Translations under genes and position numbers: made by a program
NCBI GenBank assembly: GCA_964509195.1
Contig: CAZDWJ010000003.1
Coordinates: 129,377 to 193,376 of the forward strand
Reading direction: 5' to 3'
Source: UBA4802 sp964509195
Lineage (GTDB): Bacteria; Spirochaetota; UBA4802; UB4802
DNA length: 64,000 nt
In this document: piece by piece, positions 35,543 through 42,898 of the stretch
Numbering within the stretch: the stretch's first letter is position 1
Layout of the letters: each line of letters begins with the position of its first letter
The notes under the pieces: generated by a model
The model's database searches: none
Told to the model about the DNA's origin: nothing
What the model saw: only the letters and a program-made list of their open reading frames with translations

Positions 35543-37057
35543 TCATTTGCCTTCACTTGAAAGTTGTTCTGCAACATGGTAGGAAATTTTTGTTGCAAGA
35601 GACATTATTGTTATCTGCGGATTAACGCCAAGTGATGTTGGGACAATGCTACCGTCAGTTAGGTAAATATTGCGTGTATTGTAACATTTTCCACAATTAT
35701 CAACTACTCCCAGGGTACTATCGCCCGCCATACGACATGTCCCTAAAGGATGAAAAGCAAAAATCTCAGGAATATCTGTCCTTTTTATGGTATAATCTTC
35801 AAGTTTCTTTATATCTTCCATTGAATTGATAACTGCAAAAGGGGCAATAGGTGTAAATACTTGTTTTGCACCTGCTGCAATAAAAATTTTTGACAGATAT
35901 GCTATACCTTTTTTTAAAGTTTCTATATCACATCTATTAAGTGAATACCATGAAAGTGGTGTATTTAAGGTGCCGTAAACCTTACCTTCACCTGTATCAT
36001 GCACCATAACACCAAAAGCTGCAATGTTGGGAAATTGAGTGGCTAATGCAATAAATTCTTTTCCTATTCCTGGCAATGAAGCTGTAAGAATAGATGGATG
36101 AACAAAAATCCCTTCAAGCATGATACCTTCACTTGCATAATCATCTATATAGGCACCCTGCGATACACCAATCCACCCATTAACAACTTCATCCATAAGA
36201 GCAACAACACGTGAACAAGGATGTATTTGCAGGTGTTTTCCCAAGTGTGTGTTTTTAATACCACTTTGCTTAAGCAACAATGGTGTAAGTAATGTTCCAC
36301 ATGCACATATTACAATTTTGCTTTTAACAATACAATTTGCAACACGCTCTCCTTTTTCATCAAACACACTGCAGCTTACAGAGTGTGCTTTATTACCTTT
36401 CATAATAATTTGATCTGCCCTGCAATGCGTGAGTATTAAGGTATCATATTGCAAAGATAGAGGAATATAGCTAACATCAGTGCTCTGTTTTGCGCCTTCA
36501 ACACAACCAAATTGGCATGTCCCACATCCTTTGCAATTTTTTACGTTGTGTTGTAAAGGCCTGCAATGTAAACCCAATGCGTCAGCCCCACGTTTAACAA
36601 TCTTTGCACACTTGCCCAACACATCCCAGTTCAATTCAGTTACATTTATGATTTTCTCAACTCTTTCAATATGGTGTATCAACTCGTTATAATCAAGGTT
36701 AACAAATAAATTTTTATTCCATTGGTAAACAACATGTTCCGGAGTTCTAAAACATGTGGCAGAATTTATTGCAGTAGTTCCTCCAACACATTTTCCAACA
36801 GGGATCGATATAGGTGGAATACCAAAAGAAACAGTGCTGCCAGCACCACGCCACATCATTTTCATGTTGTTAAGAGGTTTACCATCATAATCATTTTGTG
36901 TATAGTATCCACCCTCTTCAATTATAATTACACTATAACCCAAAGCCGCAAGCTCATACGCAGCAACAGCTCCACCAGCTCCACTGCCAATTACACATAC
37001 ATCTGAAACAAAGACATTATTTTTATTTTTTTTATAGTCATGTATTGCATATATCAT
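35543..37057 (-). CDS. GMC-family FAD oxidoreductase 1
   Basis: 504 residues. N-terminal FAD loop GSGAGGAVAAYELA (24-37) with acidic EE after beta2, substrate/FAD region ending in FHPLGTCRMAG (His436) and GVNPQITIM (Asn479), the GMC catalytic pair. An inserted Cys motif CKGCGTCQFGC (175-185) could hold an iron-sulfur cluster or disulfides and marks bacterial membrane-linked alcohol/sterol dehydrogenases of this group. Downstream of a small helical partner gene and upstream of a START-like gene; oxidation of a lipid or sterol-like alcohol is the likely job. Confidence 0.88.
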   Translation of the reverse strand: MIYAIHDYKKNKNNVFVSDVCVIGSGAGGAVAAYELAALGYSVIIIEEGGYYTQNDYDGKPLNNMKMMWRGAGSTVSFGIPPISIPVGKCVGGTTAINSATCFRTPEHVVYQWNKNLFVNLDYNELIHHIERVEKIINVTELNWDVLGKCAKIVKRGADALGLHCRPLQHNVKNCKGCGTCQFGCVEGAKQSTDVSYIPLSLQYDTLILTHCRADQIIMKGNKAHSVSCSVFDEKGERVANCIVKSKIVICACGTLLTPLLLKQSGIKNTHLGKHLQIHPCSRVVALMDEVVNGWIGVSQGAYIDDYASEGIMLEGIFVHPSILTASLPGIGKEFIALATQFPNIAAFGVMVHDTGEGKVYGTLNTPLSWYSLNRCDIETLKKGIAYLSKIFIAAGAKQVFTPIAPFAVINSMEDIKKLEDYTIKRTDIPEIFAFHPLGTCRMAGDSTLGVVDNCGKCYNTRNIYLTDGSIVPTSLGVNPQITIMSLATKISYHVAEQLSSEGK

Positions 37058-37066
37058 GGCGTATAC

Positions 37067-37435
37067 CTACTTACAATGTTCTAAATGTATATACCCTATA
37101 GATCTGGCATGTGCGTCATCATCAAAGTGTACCAACGTACAGAGTAGCTTTAGCATCATAATAATACTATGTCCCGCAAAGGATTTTTCAAAACTACGCA
37201 GTACTAAAACAGCTTGTTCATTGGATAGCGAATATAACATCTTTCGATTTAAAAAAAGAGATACAACATTGCAATACACTATACAGAAAAGAAATACCAT
37301 TTTAACATATAGTGGGGTCAGAGCTATGTAGTTTTCAATCTGCTGAATGTACCTATCCTGATTGATGTCATTTGATGTTGTAATTGTTTTATATATAGTA
37401 ATAAGTGTTTTTCTTTTTATTGAATTTCCAATCAT
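37067..37435 (-). CDS. Small helical partner of GMC oxidoreductase
   Basis: 122 residues. The segment SNEQAVLVLRSFEKSF...LKLLCTLVHFDDDAHARSIGY matches the pattern of small proteins encoded beside GMC dehydrogenases (helices ending LL..LV..AY..D...R.IGY), comparable in role to gluconate-2-dehydrogenase small subunits. A hydrophobic stretch (about 45-63) may be a membrane anchor. It ends 9 bases before GMC oxidoreductase 1. The assignment rests on context and short motif similarity. Confidence 0.5.
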   Translation of the reverse strand: MIGNSIKRKTLITIYKTITTSNDINQDRYIQQIENYIALTPLYVKMVFLFCIVYCNVVSLFLNRKMLYSLSNEQAVLVLRSFEKSFAGHSIIMMLKLLCTLVHFDDDAHARSIGYIHLEHCK

Positions 37436-37783
37436 AATTTCCCCTCGCTATTATAATATAGACTTGCGGTACATATTATGATGCATATCTAAAAAGTCAA
37501 ACTTTTTTTATATGGACTCTATATTTTTAATGTTCATAGAATGAAATTATCCAATATGATGCGCGGCTTATTTGTTCATATGACAATATCATCAACATGT
37601 TTTATTTTAATTTTATGTTAGTTATCAAATTTAATAATGATAATTACTCTTACAGCTAATCTACGAACTAAACAAAAGGTCATTCTCCATGGCCAAAATT
37701 ACTTTTTTTATTGATTTTATGTGCTATTACTTTTTTATTGATTATCATTAATAGTTAATTAATTTTAAAAGAGGATATCTGTC
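37436..37783. promoter_or_regulatory. Divergent promoter region with two Fur-like boxes
   Basis: 348 AT-rich bases between the two divergent GMC-containing operons. AATAATGATAATTACTC (37633-37649) and, on the minus strand, TATTAATGATAATCAA (37738-37753) each share ATAATGATAAT or TAATGATAATCA with the Fur-box consensus GATAATGATAATCATTATC. One lies near each transcription unit. Given the AT-richness some resemblance is expected by chance. Confidence 0.35.
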
Positions 37784-38014
37784 ATGTTACCACGAACTCC
37801 CGTGTTAGGAATGTTTTTTGCTTTAATTATTGCTATTTTGATTGTCCTGATTTTTGAAATACAAACTCGTCCTTTCACTATTCGCCTTGCTATCTGGTTA
37901 TACGCTCTTTCACTGCTTCCTGGCCTGGGTATTGCTATGCTGTTTGACCCTGCACCACGTGAGGCAAAGGAACGCTTTTTAAAAATAAATTTTTATGAGG
38001 AGAAAAAGTCATAA
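37784..38014 (+). CDS. Small membrane protein
   Basis: 76 residues with two hydrophobic helices (about 8-27 and 34-56) and a charged tail. A GAGG-type site (AAAGAGGATATCTGTC) precedes the ATG. First gene of the plus-strand GMC operon; its stop overlaps the HAD start. Family unknown. Confidence 0.6.
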   Translation: MLPRTPVLGMFFALIIAILIVLIFEIQTRPFTIRLAIWLYALSLLPGLGIAMLFDPAPREAKERFLKINFYEEKKS

Positions 38015-38724
38015 AAGCACTACTCTTTGACATAGACGGGACACTGATTAGAACCCATGGTGCTGGCAAACAGGCAATGGTCAAAGCTGCTATTGAAGTC
38101 TATGGCACCTCTGGAGATATGGATACTGTCAACTTCCAGGGTCGCACTGACCCTTTAATACTGATGCAATCTTTAATGCCACACGGAATTACCCAAGAAA
38201 CGATCTTTGAACGCATAGAAGATTTTAAGAGCCTTTATTTCCAGTATTTAGAAAATACCATGCCTCATTCTGAAGCAATTCTTTTGCCGGGAATTCGTGA
38301 ATTACTGCAGACACTATCAGAATACGACACTATCATCATCGGGCTATTGACAGGCAATTTCTATCAGGGTGCACTCATTAAATTACAGCATTTTGATATA
38401 TTTCATTATTTTACTATGGGCGTCTTTGCCGATGATACTCATATTCGCAATGACATGCCTTTTATTGCACTACATCGTTTGTATTCACTTACTGGAAGAA
38501 CATTTGCTCCTGAGGACCTGATTATTATTGGAGATACCATCTACGATATAGAATGCGGTAAAACATCCGGTGCGGTAACTGTAGCAGTTGCAACTGGATG
38601 GACAGATGCTGAAACACTTTTACAGCACAAACCAGATTATTTTTTCCATAATCTATCTGACACCAATTCATTTTTGCATACAATAAAGGAACTCAATGAT
38701 TACATACAATTAAACGTGCAATAA
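38011..38724 (+). CDS. HAD-family phosphatase (phosphoglycolate phosphatase-like), apparent AUA start
   Basis: 237 residues counted from ATA at 38011. Motif I LFDIDGTL lies at residues 5-12, motif II in LLTGNF, motif III lysine and motif IV IIIGDTIYDIECG are all present, so the fold is complete. The first ATG in frame (38077) would delete the catalytic Asp of motif I. Upstream the frame is closed by TGA at 37996, and the only well-placed codon after GAGGAG is ATA, which overlaps the preceding stop as ATAA exactly where ATGA couplings usually sit. Substrate undetermined. Confidence 0.8.
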   Translation: MKALLFDIDGTLIRTHGAGKQAMVKAAIEVYGTSGDMDTVNFQGRTDPLILMQSLMPHGITQETIFERIEDFKSLYFQYLENTMPHSEAILLPGIRELLQTLSEYDTIIIGLLTGNFYQGALIKLQHFDIFHYFTMGVFADDTHIRNDMPFIALHRLYSLTGRTFAPEDLIIIGDTIYDIECGKTSGAVTVAVATGWTDAETLLQHKPDYFFHNLSDTNSFLHTIKELNDYIQLNVQ

Positions 38725-38803
38725 TACTACTATTCTGCACTCCACTCTCAGTACAAAGCAAAGGGGTTTGGGGTGATGTTAAAATTCTCATTTGGAGGAC
38801 ACA

Positions 38804-39304
38804 ATGCAATTAGGCCATGTAGCTGTATCATTCATCATTTCATCGTATGCACCACAGATAACCGGTGGTGCAATGCAGGCATTCTCACTTGAAAGCATAT
38901 TGGTAGCATTTGGTGCTCACTGGTTGCCAAATCTTGACGTTATCCCCATCAAATTAAGCTGGGCAAAAGATTCATTCCACTGTACCTGGTCGCATTCGCT
39001 TGTCTTTGCGTTTGCAGTAGCTTTGATTCTGCTTCCATTTAGCAGCGCCTGGGCAGCACTGGCGCTGGTCAGCCTCATAGTGCATTATCTTGCAGATATG
39101 CCAAGCAGTGTGGGGCTTCCACTGCTTATGCCTTTTTCCAACAAACGCTTCACTTTAAATTTGTGGGCTGATACCGGACACTCAGGCTGGGATGCTTTTG
39201 TTGGCACGTATGTGCAGGCATGGACCTGGATTCTTGAAGGTGGTGCATTTGTTTTTCTTTTTGTTCGCATGTACCAGTTGGGCATATGGCCTTTTATTTC
39301 TTAG
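38804..39304 (+). CDS. YdjM-family membrane protein (putative metal-dependent hydrolase)
   Basis: 166 residues with four or five membrane helices. Conserved family features are LPNLDVIP, HCTWSHSLVFA (the H...THS-type signature) and HYLADMPSSVGLPLLMPFSNKRF. Members of this family are predicted metal-dependent hydrolases of the inner membrane with unknown substrates. ATG at 38804 follows GGAGG and is preferred to an upstream TTG. Confidence 0.75.
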   Translation: MQLGHVAVSFIISSYAPQITGGAMQAFSLESILVAFGAHWLPNLDVIPIKLSWAKDSFHCTWSHSLVFAFAVALILLPFSSAWAALALVSLIVHYLADMPSSVGLPLLMPFSNKRFTLNLWADTGHSGWDAFVGTYVQAWTWILEGGAFVFLFVRMYQLGIWPFIS

Positions 39305-39332
39305 GGCGATAGTAACTCTACATTAATCCATC

Positions 39333-40898
39333 ATGAAAACAATCAAATCTTCATATGAATATGTAATCGTTGGCAGTGGTTTTGGAGGAACATTTCCTGC
39401 ATACACACTTGCAAACGCTGGCAAAGAAGTGTGCATCATTGAACGTGGTGTGTGGGTATCGCGCGATGATACCTGCTGGGATGAATATGCACTTCATCTT
39501 CAGAAAAAGCCACTCTATCAGGGACACACACCTTACTTAGTTGACCAGCAGGGAAAGATAGAAACCGACTGGCCCTATGATACGGTTGGTGGCATGTCAA
39601 CGTTTTACGGTGCTGCAGCGTTCAGACTGCGCCTACACGACTTTGAAGGTCCGCCATTACCTGATTCTGATAAGCGAAATTCAGAATATGCATGGCCATT
39701 TGATTACACAACACTTGCACCGTATTATGATCGTGCAGAAGAACTGCAATGTGTGGCCGGCATACGTGGACAGGATATAACCGAACCTCCACGAAAAAAA
39801 GATTTTCCCCAAAAGCCCCCACTGCACCTATCACGACCATCGCAAAAAATATGGGATGCAGCAGTGCAGCTTGGACTTCATCCATTCTACATACCAATGG
39901 CAATTAATTTTGCAGGTAAATGCAACAAAACTCAGTGTATCCTGTGCAACACCTGTGACCATTACCTGTGTAAGATTGAGGCAAAAATGGACCTTGCTGT
40001 TTCAGTTTTACCAAAAGCTATTGGCTGTGGTGCTGTTGTCCTTGACAACTATCGTGCAATAAAAATTAATTTTTCAAAGGGTAAGGCTCAATCTGTTGAA
40101 ATAATTCATCAGGAAAGTGGACAGCGTCATACAATAAAATGCAAATATCTCATTGTAGCAGCAGGACCAATTGCAACACCACACCTTCTGTTATCGTCAG
40201 GTATTGAAAGCGCAAGTTCTTCAACACAGCATATTGGGCACAACCTGATGCGCCATATCAACGGTGTGGTAAGTGGTGTGGTTCCCTACATAGCAAACCC
40301 TGATAACACCCTTGCCAAGCGGGTTGCTATCGCCGATTATTATTTTGGCGATAGTTCTGGCAAAGGATTTCCCAAAGGCAATTGGGGCATTATTCAGGAT
40401 ATAGCCACACCTGGCAAAGGTGTAATAAAAGCTAATGCACCGTTTGGTTTAAAAAACATTGCCGCCACCTTCTCTAAGTTTCTTATCAATCAGCTTGTTA
40501 TAGCGGAGGATATCCCGCAATATGACAACCGTGTGTACTGCGCTGATACCACTGACAAATTTGGGATTCCCAATGTTGCAATTTACCATCGATATCACAG
40601 GCGAGATGTGGCTGCACGTGATGCTCTGTACAAAGTTGCAAAGCGTGTGTTGCAACAAGCCGGTGCAAAGATTTTTTACTATATGCCTATAGTAACATTT
40701 TCACATGCACTGGGAACATGCAGGATGGGGAAAAATAAATCCCTTTCTGCAGTAAATCCCGAATGCCGTTTATGGGATATCACAAACTGTTACATAACTG
40801 ATGCAAGCGTGTTGCCAACAGGTGGTTCGGTAAACCCAAGTTTAACCATTGCGGCAAATGCTCTACGTGTTGCTGATATTTTGCTTAAAAAAGGGTGA
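39333..40898 (+). CDS. GMC-family FAD oxidoreductase 2
   Basis: 521 residues. FAD loop GSGFGGTFPAYTLA (15-28), a Cys-rich insert CNKTQCILCNTCDHYLC (197-213) and the terminal SHALGTCRMG with GGSVNPSLTIAANAL. The general plan is that of GMC oxidoreductase 1 across the divergent promoter, but the Cys insert differs and the sequences are clearly distinct. Contains an inverted pair of the GCGATAG motif (40327-40354). Stop is four bases before the Gfo/Idh gene. Likely an alcohol or sterol dehydrogenase. Confidence 0.87.
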   Translation: MKTIKSSYEYVIVGSGFGGTFPAYTLANAGKEVCIIERGVWVSRDDTCWDEYALHLQKKPLYQGHTPYLVDQQGKIETDWPYDTVGGMSTFYGAAAFRLRLHDFEGPPLPDSDKRNSEYAWPFDYTTLAPYYDRAEELQCVAGIRGQDITEPPRKKDFPQKPPLHLSRPSQKIWDAAVQLGLHPFYIPMAINFAGKCNKTQCILCNTCDHYLCKIEAKMDLAVSVLPKAIGCGAVVLDNYRAIKINFSKGKAQSVEIIHQESGQRHTIKCKYLIVAAGPIATPHLLLSSGIESASSSTQHIGHNLMRHINGVVSGVVPYIANPDNTLAKRVAIADYYFGDSSGKGFPKGNWGIIQDIATPGKGVIKANAPFGLKNIAATFSKFLINQLVIAEDIPQYDNRVYCADTTDKFGIPNVAIYHRYHRRDVAARDALYKVAKRVLQQAGAKIFYYMPIVTFSHALGTCRMGKNKSLSAVNPECRLWDITNCYITDASVLPTGGSVNPSLTIAANALRVADILLKKG

Positions 40899-40902
40899 AC
40901 AT

Positions 40903-41895
40903 ATGAAGCAAAATAATCTGCCGTTTATTTGTTTTTTTGGCTGTGGGCACATAGCAAAACGCCATAGCAAGCTTATCCGTAAAATGTATCCTGAAATAAG
41001 GCTTGGTTTTGCAAGTCTTCATGAAAAAAAAGCTAAGGAATACGCTACACTTTTTAATGGCATTGCATTCAAAAGCTATGAGGAAGCTGCTCAATCAGAT
41101 TGCAACATTGCATTCATTACTACACCACATGCATACCATAAAGATTTAGCAATACTGGCAGCAAAAAATAAAAAGCACGTTATAGTGGAAAAGCCAGCAA
41201 CACGCACTCTTAAAGAATTTGATGCAATTGTAAACGCTATTAATAAACACAATGTTCGCTTTACTGTTGCTGAAAATTATTACTTTAAGCCCTTTTTAAA
41301 AATCATACACACACATATAGTTAATGGCTCAATTGGCAAACCACTATACATACGCTTGACTAAACATAACCACGATACCATTACCGGCTGGCGAACAGAT
41401 GCAACACTTATGGGTGGTGGGGCGCTTCTTGAGGGCGGATGCCACTGGGTTAACCAGCTTGTTTCACTTTCTGGCGCTACACCTGTTGCTGTGCAAGCAG
41501 TAAAAGCAGATATAGATTATACAACAAACGTCCCATTTGAAGATACTATCCATGTAACTGTAAAATTTGATAATGGAACCTTTGGCACACTGTTTCATTC
41601 GTGGTATGTGCCTAACACCTTCAAAGGAATAGCAGTATCAAAATTTTATGGCACGGAGGGTACTATTACATTTGAAAGTAATGGACTTTTCACTATTGTA
41701 AAAGGTAATCGCTTTTCAGTGAACTTTTCTTTCAAGGATTTCTTAGGATTTGGTGCTATGCATAGATCATTTATTGAAAATTATCGCACACAAAAACCAT
41801 GGGAACCAAATTACCTGCGCATACGTAAAGAATTAGCATTGATTGAAGCTGCGTATCGTTCGCTTAATACTAATAGATTTGAAATTATAGAATAA
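40903..41895 (+). CDS. Gfo/Idh/MocA-family NAD(P)-dependent oxidoreductase
   Basis: 330 residues. N-terminal Rossmann fold with FFGCGHIAKRHSKLI, the EKP motif in VIVEKPATRTLKEF and the active-site region GGGALLEGGCHWVNQLVSLSG with the usual His. Family members oxidise or reduce sugars and polyols. ATG at 40903 follows AAGGGTGAAC and is 4 bases after the GMC stop; the upstream in-frame ATG at 40849 lies inside GMC coding sequence. Last gene of the operon. Confidence 0.87.
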   Translation: MKQNNLPFICFFGCGHIAKRHSKLIRKMYPEIRLGFASLHEKKAKEYATLFNGIAFKSYEEAAQSDCNIAFITTPHAYHKDLAILAAKNKKHVIVEKPATRTLKEFDAIVNAINKHNVRFTVAENYYFKPFLKIIHTHIVNGSIGKPLYIRLTKHNHDTITGWRTDATLMGGGALLEGGCHWVNQLVSLSGATPVAVQAVKADIDYTTNVPFEDTIHVTVKFDNGTFGTLFHSWYVPNTFKGIAVSKFYGTEGTITFESNGLFTIVKGNRFSVNFSFKDFLGFGAMHRSFIENYRTQKPWEPNYLRIRKELALIEAAYRSLNTNRFEIIE

Positions 41896-41986
41896 ATACC
41901 ATGTTGCAGATTGATATGCTAGCATTATACTAGCAACTAGCCGTTATTATAATTACCAAATAGAGTAAACATTATGCTACAATATA

Positions 41987-42898
41987 TTACCTTAACAATT
42001 CTATAGGAACCTTGCTTATTATTTGTTTACAATGTTCATACTCTTCCTGTGGCATCCAGCACGTGAGCGCTTTATCAATGTTTTGGTTGATGCCTATCTT
42101 TGCACATTTTTCAGGCCACATAGGATTATAGCGCAACACTTCAATACGGGTAACACCACACTCACGTAAAAATTGAGCAATACCAGTAAGATTATGTTCA
42201 GCTGTAGTAATTCCTGGCACCAATGGTATGCGCGGCAAAAGTTCAATATTACTGTTGCGTGATAGCTCTAATAATTTTCTGAAGTTATAAAGAATCTTTT
42301 GATTAGATACACCACAATATTTTTTATGTTCTTCTTCATCAATGAGTTTAATATCATAGTATACCATATCACAATATGGTGCTATACAGGATTCAAATTC
42401 TCCCCAGTTGAAATATCCGCTTGTCTGTACAAGAGTATGTATTGCATTATCTTTGCACTGGCGTAATAATTCTTTTGCAAATGGAATATTCATTAACGGC
42501 TCGCCACCTGAAAGCGTTACGCCCCCACCTGAAGTATCAAAAAACGGCTTATCTTTTAACACATGCTGCAGTATTTCTTCAACCGTCATTTCCCTGCCCA
42601 CCCTGCTCATTGCTGCCGACGGACATGCATCAACGCAGGCAAAGCATAATGTACATTTTTGTCTGTTTATAAAATATGGATTGGAGAAAGCTATAGCGTT
42701 TGAGGAACATACATGCACACAGCTAAGGCAGCCAATACATTCCTTCTTGTCCCAGGATAATTCTACCACTGCTTTTTTACTTTCAGGATTGTGGCACCAC
42801 ACACAATTAAGGGGACACCCTTTGAAAAACACCACAGTGCGTATGCCAGGACCATCATCAAGTGAGTTGCCTTTAATCTCTAATATTAACGATTTCAT
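41987..42898 (-). CDS. Glycyl radical enzyme activase (radical SAM)
   Basis: 303 residues. Radical-SAM cluster CPLNCVWC near residue 29, SAM-binding SGGEPL near 128, and an inserted double-ferredoxin domain (CIGCLSCVHVC and CTLCFACVDACP, about 57-95) typical of activases for non-PFL glycyl radical enzymes. It abstracts the Gly hydrogen of its partner. Start overlaps the stop of the enzyme gene (ATGA), fixing the pair as enzyme and activator. Confidence 0.95.
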   Translation of the reverse strand: MKSLILEIKGNSLDDGPGIRTVVFFKGCPLNCVWCHNPESKKAVVELSWDKKECIGCLSCVHVCSSNAIAFSNPYFINRQKCTLCFACVDACPSAAMSRVGREMTVEEILQHVLKDKPFFDTSGGGVTLSGGEPLMNIPFAKELLRQCKDNAIHTLVQTSGYFNWGEFESCIAPYCDMVYYDIKLIDEEEHKKYCGVSNQKILYNFRKLLELSRNSNIELLPRIPLVPGITTAEHNLTGIAQFLRECGVTRIEVLRYNPMWPEKCAKIGINQNIDKALTCWMPQEEYEHCKQIISKVPIELLR

